42,983 nt of DNA from Hyphomicrobium sp. Lineage in GTDB: Bacteria; Pseudomonadota; Alphaproteobacteria; Rhizobiales; Hyphomicrobiaceae. Positions 25,142-33,777 of the stretch are shown here, one piece after another (the first letter of the stretch is position 1; every line of letters begins with the position of its first letter). The stretch spans positions 1-42,983 of the forward strand of contig JAAERO010000003.1 in assembly GCA_024230315.1 (NCBI GenBank). Direction: 5' to 3'. A model generated the notes under the pieces. That model had not been told where the DNA came from. It did not search any database and worked only from the letters and a program-made list of their open reading frames with translations. The translations under genes were made by a program, and so were the position numbers.

Positions 25142-26074
25142 TCAGGTTATCCATCGTGCTGCTGCGTGCTCAACGAGCAGCACAGCGAACAACAAGAACA
25201 AATAAAGGATCGAAAACACGAAGAGCTGGCGGGCAGCTTGATCGGCCTCACGACCCTCGGTTATGCGACGCACCTTCCAGGCAAGGTAGAGGAACACCGC
25301 GCCCAACACCGCGGAGACGACCCCATAGACGATGCCCGCCAATCCGATCAGCACCGGCGTGATCGCCAACGGCACCAGTATGAGTGAGTAGAGCCAGATT
25401 TGCCGACGCGTCTCCTCGGCGCCCGCAACGACGGGGAGCATCGGCACGCCCGCGCGTTCGTAGTCACGGCAGCGATATAAAGCGAGCGCCCAAAAGTGCG
25501 GCGGCGTCCACATGAAGATAATGAGAAACATCAGCACGCTTTCGACGCTGACCGAACCGGTCACGGCGGCCCACCCAATCATTGGGGGGAAGGCGCCGGC
25601 GGCGCCGCCAATGACTATGTTTTGTGGGGTCCGTCGCTTCAGCCACATCGTATACACGAAGAGGTAGAAGCCGATCGTCAAGGCTAGCAGCGCTCCGGCC
25701 GTCCAATTGACAAGGACGCCAAGCGTCAAAATCGAGAGAACTGCGAGAATGCTGCCGAAGGTCAAGGCTTCGCCGCCCGTGACGCGTCCGCGGGGTATCG
25801 GGCGCGCCGCCGTGCGAGCCATGCGCGCATCGATATCGGCGTCGTACCACATGTTGAGAGCACCCGAAGCACCAGCACCCATGGCGATTGCCAACAGCGC
25901 GATCACGCCAATGACAGGATGAATGCTGCCGGGCGCGGCCAGCATACCGGTCAGCGCCGTAAACACGACGAGGGACATGACGCGCGGTTTCATCAGCTCG
26001 ACGAATTCGCCGACACTCGGTTCGGAAACTTTTCCGATCCGGCTAGCCTCGCCTTGTGTGCTCAACTCTTGCAT
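25142..26074 (-). CDS. ctaB: Protoheme IX farnesyltransferase (heme O synthase)
   Basis: Membrane prenyltransferase of the UbiA family that attaches farnesyl to heme b, making heme O, the precursor of heme A for the aa3 oxidase. The 310-residue protein has about eight or nine helices. The first Asp-rich motif is '[19 protein letters not shown]' and the second conserved region is '[17 protein letters not shown]'. '[12 protein letters not shown]' is a family hallmark. It lies between coxA and coxF. The ATG at 26074 is preceded by a short AGGG. Confidence 0.96.
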   Translation of the reverse strand: MQELSTQGEASRIGKVSEPSVGEFVELMKPRVMSLVVFTALTGMLAAPGSIHPVIGVIALLAIAMGAGASGALNMWYDADIDARMARTAARPIPRGRVTGGEALTFGSILAVLSILTLGVLVNWTAGALLALTIGFYLFVYTMWLKRRTPQNIVIGGAAGAFPPMIGWAAVTGSVSVESVLMFLIIFMWTPPHFWALALYRCRDYERAGVPMLPVVAGAEETRRQIWLYSLILVPLAITPVLIGLAGIVYGVVSAVLGAVFLYLAWKVRRITEGREADQAARQLFVFSILYLFLLFAVLLVEHAAARWIT

Positions 26075-26187
26075 TCGCTTCGGCCCTATTTAATTGAGCG
26101 CTTTATGCGCTTTCTTGTCGTCATTCATGGCGCCCGCCACCCACGGTGGAGACGCAAGGCTTGTGCGATCTGCCTCGACTGCAACGA

Positions 26188-26207
26188 GCGGAGACGTATT
26201 GCTCCGC
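26188..26207 (-). terminator. Hairpin downstream of coxA
   Basis: GCGGAG and CTCCGC form a perfect 6-bp stem around an 8-base loop, about 32 bases after the coxA stop. A second small hairpin (AGCGC/GCGCT near 26098-26112) lies closer to ctaB. There is no T-run; this is possibly a processing or attenuation site. Confidence 0.35.
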
Positions 26208-26238
26208 CCGCAGCATGCCGAAAACTGGCACCCGCACC

Positions 26239-27933
<1,695 letters not shown>

Positions 27934-27941
27934 TTACCTGA

Positions 27942-28925
27942 TTACCGCGTCTCCGCCGCACCGGCTTGGGCCAGCTTCCGATTGCCGCTCTGTCGAAGAG
28001 CTGCCTTCCGGATGATCTCTTTGGCTTTCTTGAGGAGGTTTTTCTTCTCGTGCAGCATCTCTCGCCGCTTTGTCTTATCCTTCTCGCCGCGCGCATCCGT
28101 GCCGGCCGCGTTGGCGGCCTGCATGGCCTCGGACCACGCCGCAAACGTCTCCTCGCTGACCACTCGCACACCGATCGGCATGAACGCGTGATCCTTGCCG
28201 CAAAGCTCCGAACACTGGCCGTAGAAGATGCCTTCGACGGTCGGCTTGAACCATGTCGTGGTCACGCGGCCCGGAACGGCATCGACCTTCGAGCCGAACG
28301 AAGGGATCGTCCAATTGTGGATGACGCCGTCCGGCGCTGCGGTCACAAGAACGTTGACCACTTTGTTGACCGGCACGACGACTTCATTGTCGACAGCGAG
28401 GTTTCGCGGGGCGGGAATGTTCTCTGCGATGAGCTCCTCACGCGACGCGTCGTCCAGCATGCGCGTTTCAAACGAAAAGTCGCCAAGATCGGGATAAGCA
28501 TGGGTCCAGTACCAAGTGTAGCCCGTGGCTTTGATCGTTATGTCGGCCTTAGGATAGCTGTACTGGAGATGCAGGAGCCGGAAGGAGGGGATCGAAATTG
28601 CGACCAAGATGAGGATCGGGATCACCGTCCACGCGACCTCGAGCACTGTATTGTGCGCGGTGCGCGACGGATTTGGATTGGACCGCTCGTTGAAGCGGTA
28701 CATCACGTAGAGCATCAGCAGCATAACGAAGACCGTAATGGCCACAATGATGATGTTGACGAAGTTGTAGAAGGTATGAATCTCAGCCGAGACTGGGCTC
28801 GCCGCACCTTGAAGTCCCATCTGCCCCGGCGTGGGCTGCCCCATGCCTGCCCAGGCCGATGAGGCCGCGAGGAAGATTATCGCCAGAGCTGCGGCCGGAG
28901 CCGAGCAAATAATCCGTCTCAACAT
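27942..28925 (-). CDS. coxB: Cytochrome c oxidase subunit II with Lys-rich tail
   Basis: Subunit II takes electrons from cytochrome c through the binuclear CuA centre. The protein has 327 residues: a signal peptide (1-26), two membrane helices (about 52-76 and 95-115) and a periplasmic cupredoxin domain. CuA ligands are complete: His203, Cys238, Glu240, Cys242, His246 and Met249 ('CSELCGKDHAFMPIGV'). After the domain there is an unusual extension, residues 274-327, dominated by Lys, Arg and Ala and predicted helical. First gene of the cox block; its promoter should lie in 28926-29391. Confidence 0.97.
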   Translation of the reverse strand: MLRRIICSAPAAALAIIFLAASSAWAGMGQPTPGQMGLQGAASPVSAEIHTFYNFVNIIIVAITVFVMLLMLYVMYRFNERSNPNPSRTAHNTVLEVAWTVIPILILVAISIPSFRLLHLQYSYPKADITIKATGYTWYWTHAYPDLGDFSFETRMLDDASREELIAENIPAPRNLAVDNEVVVPVNKVVNVLVTAAPDGVIHNWTIPSFGSKVDAVPGRVTTTWFKPTVEGIFYGQCSELCGKDHAFMPIGVRVVSEETFAAWSEAMQAANAAGTDARGEKDKTKRREMLHEKKNLLKKAKEIIRKAALRQSGNRKLAQAGAAETR

Positions 28926-29391
28926 TCATTCGCTCCTCGTGCTGCTCGACTCGTTGGCCGAGACCCTCCCCTTCAACAATAAACCGTTCACCCTGGTAGC
29001 CGGCGCAGCGCATAGCACGCAGCGGCCACCTGTGCCGGGCAATGTTTGCTAAACGCCTCCGCACGGCAGGACGCACGGTCCCTGTTCAACTAGAGAGCAC
29101 AATTGTCTTATATCCGCTCAAGTCAAGCCGAATGCGGCATTTCTACGCGCAGACGAACAGACGGATCAACGTCAGGCCATGGTGCACATGCGAATGTGTG
29201 ATTGATCCCAAATTTGGCCCGATTCAGGTAAGACCAGGAGGGATCGCGAACGGTTCGCAACTTGTAGGCGCCTCGGTTCGTTCATTACCGAGCGTTTTCT
29301 GTCTGAAAAGCCTCTGGAGCACTACGTGCACACCATTTTTCGGGCTCATAGCCTTTCTCGTTGGGTGGCGCCGGGCCGGCTAAGCCCCGCC
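28926..29391. other. Divergent intergenic region, coxB / ialB-like
   Basis: 466 bases without a convincing gene. It must hold promoters for the cox block (leftward) and the IalB-like gene (rightward). I see CACAT-GCGA-ATGTG (29185-29198), the palindrome CCAAATTTGG (29208-29217) and a leftward TTGACT near 29127 with no good -10 partner. No FNR/FixK-type box is evident. Confidence 0.5.
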
Positions 29392-29895
29392 ATGGGATTT
29401 GTTGGTACGCACTTGGCTATGATTGGCCTCTTGCTTGCCGGCCTGACGTCAGCTGTGTTCGCGCAGGAAGGTACCGTCAAAGCGCAGCACGGCGATTGGC
29501 AAATCGTGTGCAAGAATCCACCGCCAGGCGCCAAGAACGAAGTATGTGCGCTTGTACAGAGCGTCACGGCGGAAGACCGTAACAACATTGGGCTGACGGT
29601 CTACTTTCAGAGATTCTCGAACGACACACGCGTCTTGCGTGTGTTCGCACCCTTGGGCGTGCTGCTCCCGCCCGGGCTCGGCCTCAAGATTGACGGCAAG
29701 GACGTCGGCCATGCGCCGTTTCTGCGCTGCCATACGTTTGCGTGTTATGCGCAGGTCGTTGTCGAGGATCCGTTGATAGAGCAGCTTAAGTCCGGCAAGA
29801 CGGCCATCTTCATTATTTTTCAAACGGAAGAGGCTGGTATCGGCATACCGATCTCGCTTTCGGGATTCTCCGCCGCCCTTGCCGAATTGAAGTAA
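29392..29895 (+). CDS. Invasion-associated locus B (IalB) family protein
   Basis: An exported 167-residue protein of the IalB family, named for a Bartonella factor but widespread in free-living Hyphomicrobiales, where its role is unknown. The ATG at 29392 begins a clear signal peptide ending 'TSAVFA'. The mature domain has 'HGDWQIVCKNPPPG' and 'VCALVQSV', the usual first cysteine pair, and 'LRCHTFACYAQV', the second pair. A strand-rich C-terminus follows ('AIFIIFQTEEAGIGIPISL'). The upstream in-frame ATG at 29326 adds residues without signal character. Confidence 0.9.
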   Translation: MGFVGTHLAMIGLLLAGLTSAVFAQEGTVKAQHGDWQIVCKNPPPGAKNEVCALVQSVTAEDRNNIGLTVYFQRFSNDTRVLRVFAPLGVLLPPGLGLKIDGKDVGHAPFLRCHTFACYAQVVVEDPLIEQLKSGKTAIFIIFQTEEAGIGIPISLSGFSAALAELK

Positions 29896-29981
29896 ACAAG
29901 CGCGCGAAAAACGCTCCCGCCAAGCATGGCTCCGCGAGCTTTTCGGTTCAGTCAACCTCGGCCCAAGCGACTCTCACACGC

Positions 29982-30422
29982 TCAGGCAACCTTGCGCTCA
30001 CGCACGCGGCGCGCTGGCGACCGCTCCTGGGGCTCAGGGAACTTAATGTAGTCGCGCTCGTCTTCGGACGTTTGGTCGGCTACCGGGCCGAAGCCAAATG
30101 GCGACGCACCGAGCGGAGTCATAAGCTCCATCATTCGCCCTGCCGTTTCGGAGTATTGCTCGTAAGCCGTACGCCAGAAACGTAACTGCTCGTTTGCGAG
30201 GTCTTGCGGCGTGCGGCATTGACCGAGCCGGCTTGAGATCTCCGAAATGGCCTGAGCTCTACGGTTCATCAGGCCCATAATTTCGAGCTGTCCGCGCGCG
30301 AAGTTCTTGGCGGCAGGTTCATAGGTCTGGCTAAGCGAATCCAGACCACCGAAATACATTTGGTAGAAGCTTTGAAGGGGTGGACTTCCGTTCAGCCCAC
30401 CACGTGACGCAGAAGCAACCAT
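29982..30422 (-). CDS. Phasin-like protein
   Basis: A 146-residue, mostly helical protein. The central part ('ARGQLEIMGLMNRRAQAISE', 'QLRFWRTAYEQYSETAGRMM') resembles phasins, the amphipathic proteins that coat polyhydroxyalkanoate granules. The N-terminus is short and polar, and the C-terminus is basic and proline-containing. No PHA synthesis gene is in the window, so granule binding is inference from sequence style only. The ATG is at 30420-30422. A triple TTAA motif (30509-30528) lies upstream. Confidence 0.7.
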   Translation of the reverse strand: MVASASRGGLNGSPPLQSFYQMYFGGLDSLSQTYEPAAKNFARGQLEIMGLMNRRAQAISEISSRLGQCRTPQDLANEQLRFWRTAYEQYSETAGRMMELMTPLGASPFGFGPVADQTSEDERDYIKFPEPQERSPARRVRERKVA

Positions 30423-30507
30423 CTCACGTCTCCCTAATTGTGGAACGCCTCGTCTCGGTGGCGTAACCGGGGCGGGGCCCGTTCCGTGAGGGGTATGATG
30501 CCTAAGG

Positions 30508-30529
30508 GTTAAATTATTAACACTTTAAC
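30508..30529. promoter_or_regulatory. GTTAAA-N10-TTTAAC dyad with three TTAA units
   Basis: Six-base perfect arms at 30508-30513 and 30524-30529. TTAA occurs three times at an 8-base period (30509, 30517, 30525). It lies 86 bases upstream of the phasin-like start. The spacing does not fit the CtrA site TTAA-N7-TTAA. Confidence 0.4.
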
Positions 30530-30638
30530 AGGAGTGAAGGAGGTCGAAATCGTCGCGCGACGCACAACAAAATTGCCAGGGCCCACGATAAATCACAAAC
30601 AACTCCTGATTGCCGAAAATTCTCAGCACTCACTCTTA

Positions 30639-30661
30639 GATAGTAATATTCAAGTACTATC
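30639..30661. promoter_or_regulatory. GATAGTA-N9-TACTATC inverted repeat
   Basis: A perfect 7-base dyad with a 9-base AT-rich centre, about 100 bases before the bcsS start. Candidate operator for either divergent gene. Confidence 0.45.
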
Positions 30662-30757
30662 GATAAGAGATATTGACTTAACGTGGTTAATGGCGCTCCA
30701 TTCACAATAAGATCGAAGTGATTTTCAAGTAATTCGTGTTCTGATCTTTGTTTGTGC

Positions 30758-31552
30758 ATGCGTAGTGATGTCATCAAATCTGGCTCGATATCCGCGGTGG
30801 CGTACCGGGGAAAGGCGGCCATGGTGGCACTGGTGCCGCTCGCACCCCTCCGTGTACATGCCGACGACCCGCCGCAGTATGGCTGGCGAGAAGTTTGGGC
30901 CGGAGCCCAAACGTCAGGCAACGTTTGGCTGCTCTATTCGGGCCTCACCGTTGCGCCCCATTCCCACATGTTCGATGACGGGTTGCGCCTGCGCATCACG
31001 AGCGGCTACGGCGGCTACTCGTACGAGGGCTATCGGGACGGGGAACCGAAACCCAAACTCAAGTCGTTCAAGGCTCGCATAGCATTTACAGACGTTCTCG
31101 TCGGCTACTTGAAACGCATGGGCCCGCTGACGGCGAAAGGATTTCTTGGGGTCTCTGTGATCAGCCATGGCATCAGGCCATTGGACCCAGTCAACGCCAT
31201 GCAGGGCATCGAATATGGGCCGAAAGCTGCCCTTGAGCTTTGGCTCAACATGGGCTCGGACACATGGTCGTCTCTCGACGTCAACTGGACGAGCGCATAC
31301 CAGACGTATAGTGGCCAGGTTCGGACCGGATACCGCGTGATCGAAGATGTCTCGTTCGGTCTGGAAGCCCGCATCGATGGCAACGTGCTCGATAAGGATA
31401 CCAGAGGCGGCGTGTTCGTCCGCTACGAGTGGCAAGGCGGCGAGATTTCCCTCGCCGGCGGCGTTGCTGGTCAAGTCTTCAAAGACGCCAAGAATATGAC
31501 GACACCTTACGCGACCGCCACTTGGCTGATGCAGTACTGGGTGTCGTCATGA
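30758..31552 (+). CDS. BcsS-like cellulose-associated outer membrane protein
   Basis: A roughly 264-residue exported protein resembling BcsS, a family seen beside cellulose synthase genes in alphaproteobacteria. The N-terminus is uncertain. ATG 30758 has no ribosome site; GTG 30797 gives a better signal peptide ('AYRGKAAMVALVPLAPLRVHA'); ATG 30821 follows GGGGAAAGG. The mature part is rich in aromatic and glycine strands ('LRLRITSGYGGYSYEGY', 'YQTYSGQVRTGYRV', 'GGVFVRYEW'), suggesting a beta-barrel. No bcsA, bcsB or bcsZ is nearby, so it is an orphan and its link to cellulose is inference. Confidence 0.78.
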   Translation: MRSDVIKSGSISAVAYRGKAAMVALVPLAPLRVHADDPPQYGWREVWAGAQTSGNVWLLYSGLTVAPHSHMFDDGLRLRITSGYGGYSYEGYRDGEPKPKLKSFKARIAFTDVLVGYLKRMGPLTAKGFLGVSVISHGIRPLDPVNAMQGIEYGPKAALELWLNMGSDTWSSLDVNWTSAYQTYSGQVRTGYRVIEDVSFGLEARIDGNVLDKDTRGGVFVRYEWQGGEISLAGGVAGQVFKDAKNMTTPYATATWLMQYWVSS

Positions 31553-31912
31553 CGTTTGGCCCGATTGCCAGCGCCCTTGAAACGGTGGAGCACTCTGTCT
31601 CGCCGGCCCGGGGGCGCCCATGTGCGTCTTCACCGGAGCACCCTGCACAGGCAAACGGAGTACCGGAAACAAGAGCCCTCAGAGGCCGTTCGGCGCTCCG
31701 AATTGCGTGAGCAAACCGCCCTAATTTCCTCTCAAGTCATTCGTTCTATCTTTGTTCTAATAAATGCTCATAGGCGCCAGTGTGCAGATACCTTGACCGC
31801 GCCTTGACCCGGCCAACTTCCCATGCAAACAAAACGGTCGTTCGTTTTATTATCTGCAGTGCCACATGTGAATTCAAGCCGTTTTCGTGAAGACCCTAAC
31901 CAGAGCAGATCC
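31553..31912. other. Intergenic region bcsS to tetR
   Basis: 360 bases. An open frame runs to 31710 beginning with an ATG that overlaps the bcsS stop, but its composition is unlike a protein and it has no family match. The right end carries two TTGACC elements (31793 and 31804 regions) and the operator candidate at 31831-31848. Nothing else is recognised. Confidence 0.5.
31831..31848. promoter_or_regulatory. TetR operator candidate AAAACG-N6-CGTTTT
   Basis: Perfect 6-base arms (31831-31836 and 31843-31848) around GTCGTT, 65 bases before the tetR ATG. TetR regulators usually repress their own operon through such a dyad near the promoter. No second copy is seen elsewhere near the operon. Confidence 0.6.
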
Positions 31913-32560
31913 ATGCCGAAGCTCAAACCCGCCACCCAGCTCGCCCGCCGAGAACACATCCTCGATGCTGCCGAGATTTGTTTCGCGCGCGCCGGCTTCC
32001 ATCGCACGACAATGCAGGACATCTGCAAGGAAGCTGAGATCAGCCCGGGCGCGCTCTACGTCTACTTCGCCTCTAAGGAAGATCTGATCGCCGGCATGGC
32101 TGAGCGCGACCGCGCCGAGTTCGCCGAACGCTTCGCTAAGCTTTCCGCATCACCCGACTTCCTGAAAGCGCTTGAGTCTCTGGGCCAGATCTACTTTGTG
32201 GAGGAGCCTGCTTACAAGCGCACGATGTGCATCGAGATCGCTTTGGAATCGACGCGCAACCTGCAGGTCGGCGAGATTTACCGTTCGGTCGACCGGTTCG
32301 TTGCTGAGAGCTTTGAGAAACTTTTCAGCCGGCTCTCCGACGAAGGACGCATCTCGCCGAACCCCGACATCCCCACGCTTGCCAAGGTCTTCACCGTCAT
32401 CGGCGATGGACTGTTTCTGCGCCGCGCGGTCGATCCCGACTTTGATCCTACCAGGGTCGTGCCGGCGGTTGTGGACCTGATCGGCAAGTTAATGAACGTA
32501 AGCGCCGCAGATCGTAAAGCCGTTAGCGACAAAGCATTAGAGCTGGAACCCGGTCAATGA
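31913..32560 (+). CDS. TetR family transcriptional regulator of the RND operon
   Basis: A 215-residue TetR-type repressor. The ATG at 31913 gives the family N-terminus 'REHILDAAEICFARAGFH'. The helix-turn-helix is at about 32-52 ('TTMQDICKEAEISPGALYVYFASKEDL'-like, quoted in part). The C-terminal ligand domain resembles the AcrR type ('CIEIALESTRNLQVGEIYR'). The open frame reaches 31823, but the extra 30 residues cross the operator and are unlikely to be translated. Its stop overlaps the next ATG in ATGA, so it is coupled to the efflux genes and probably represses them. Confidence 0.92.
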   Translation: MPKLKPATQLARREHILDAAEICFARAGFHRTTMQDICKEAEISPGALYVYFASKEDLIAGMAERDRAEFAERFAKLSASPDFLKALESLGQIYFVEEPAYKRTMCIEIALESTRNLQVGEIYRSVDRFVAESFEKLFSRLSDEGRISPNPDIPTLAKVFTVIGDGLFLRRAVDPDFDPTRVVPAVVDLIGKLMNVSAADRKAVSDKALELEPGQ

Positions 32561-33777
32561 AAAAGCTCTTCATTGCCTTGCTGGCCCTGGCCGCGGTGGG
32601 CGCCAGCATTTTCCTGGCGCCGCACTTGGCTGTGTTCCAGCAATTGCGCGGGTCCGCCCCCGTGGCCAACAGGACCGAACCCAAGGCTACGCCGCCACCA
32701 GCGATCTCCGTCGCCGACGTGGCAACCGCTGAGTTCACCGAGATGGCAGTCGTTTCAGGCTCGCTGGTGCCACGCGACGAGATACTCGTCACGCCTGAGG
32801 TCGAGGGATTTCGCGTGCTCGATCTGAGAGTAGACGAGAGCGACCGCGTCAAGAAAGGCGATGTGTTGGCCACATTGGTAAGTGAGTCGCTCGACGCACA
32901 GATCGCACAGAATGATGCTTCTTTGGCACGTGCAGACGCGGCCATCTCACGTGCAGGAAGCGAGATCGTGGCAGCGGCCGCGCGGTTTGAAGAAGCAACA
33001 TCCGCGTTCGAGCGGGCCAAGCCGCTACAGAATTCCGGTTACCTTTCCAAGAGCACCTTCGACCAGCGTGAGGCCGCCGCAACGGCCGCGCAAGCGCAGC
33101 TCGTCGCGACCCGCGACGGCCTTAAGCTTGCTCAGGCCGAAAAGGGGCAGGTTGAGGCGCAACGTCGTGGGCTCGAATGGCGCCTCGCCAACACCAAAGT
33201 GACCGCACCCGAAGATGGCATCGTAAGCCGGCGCGACGCACACATCGGCGCACTAGCCTCTTCTTCGGCCAAACCGATGTTTCACATCATTGCGCGCGGA
33301 GAGGTCGAACTCGACGCAGAAGTGATCGAGACGGAACTCGCGAACATCACCGTGGGCCAGAAGGCGCGCATCAACGTCGCCGGAGTCGGCGAAATATTGG
33401 GAACAGTTCGGCTCGTCTCGCCAGAGGTCGACCCGGACACGCGGCTTGGCAAGGTGCGCATATTTCTCGGCGACGATCCTAAGCTTAGGATTGGCAGTTT
33501 TGCCCGCGGTGTGATCGACACCGCGCATAGCCGCGGCCTGGCCGTTCCAACTGCAGCAGTTGTATTTGATAGCGCCGGTGCGTTTGTACAGGTTGTTCGC
33601 GACGGCCGCGTGGAACGGCGCGCCATCGAAACCGGACTTGTGGCCGACGGCCTCGTCGAGGTGCACAAAGGCCTGGTGCTCGGCGACGTCGTTGTGGCCA
33701 AGGCTGGTACCTTCTTGCGCGAAGGCGACGCAGTGCGCGCCGTCCGCCCCAACTCCAAGATCAGTGAAGCCCGCTAA
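32557..33777 (+). CDS. RND efflux periplasmic adaptor (MFP)
   Basis: Membrane fusion protein of 406 residues that bridges the inner-membrane RND pump and an outer-membrane channel. An N-terminal signal or anchor ('LFIALLALAAVGASIFLAP') is followed by the first lipoyl half ('VEGFRVLDLRVDESDRVKKGDVLA'; 'LRVDESDRVKKGD' is the key part). A coiled-coil hairpin (about 105-210) rich in Ala, Glu and Arg comes next, then the second lipoyl half ('TKVTAPEDGIVSRRDAHIG') and beta-barrel domains. It overlaps tetR upstream and the pump gene downstream by a single base (TAATG). No outer-membrane TolC-like gene is in the window. Confidence 0.94.
   Translation: MKKLFIALLALAAVGASIFLAPHLAVFQQLRGSAPVANRTEPKATPPPAISVADVATAEFTEMAVVSGSLVPRDEILVTPEVEGFRVLDLRVDESDRVKKGDVLATLVSESLDAQIAQNDASLARADAAISRAGSEIVAAAARFEEATSAFERAKPLQNSGYLSKSTFDQREAAATAAQAQLVATRDGLKLAQAEKGQVEAQRRGLEWRLANTKVTAPEDGIVSRRDAHIGALASSSAKPMFHIIARGEVELDAEVIETELANITVGQKARINVAGVGEILGTVRLVSPEVDPDTRLGKVRIFLGDDPKLRIGSFARGVIDTAHSRGLAVPTAAVVFDSAGAFVQVVRDGRVERRAIETGLVADGLVEVHKGLVLGDVVVAKAGTFLREGDAVRAVRPNSKISEAR

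Larger units (their letters stand above)
30423..30757. other. AT-rich regulatory gap between phasin-like gene and bcsS
   Basis: No gene. The stretch from about 30590 to 30750 is clearly more AT-rich than its surroundings and is packed with dyads: GTTAAA-N10-TTTAAC (30508-30529), GATAGTA-N9-TACTATC (30639-30661) and TTAAC-GTG-GTTAA (30678-30690). It serves two divergent genes, so these are probably regulator sites; the regulator is unknown. Confidence 0.6.

Noticed and set aside
26090-26128. Twelve-codon frame (MNDDKKAHKALN) just before ctaB
   Set aside because: Could be a leader peptide, but it has no ribosome site and is too short to judge without comparison.
28926-29391. FNR/FixK box upstream of coxB
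   Set aside because: Searched for TTGAT-N4-ATCAA and found only half-site matches.
30509-30528. Possible CtrA site (TTAA repeats)
   Set aside because: The TTAA units are 8 bases apart; CtrA needs TTAA-N7-TTAA, an 11-base period.
30517-30921. Minus-strand 134-residue open frame
   Set aside because: Covers the regulatory gap and the start of bcsS in antisense; no family match, signal or ribosome site.
31549-31710. Small open frame whose ATG overlaps the bcsS stop
   Set aside because: Overlap is tempting for coupling, but the composition is Arg/Ala/Pro-rich as in random GC-rich translation and no family fits.
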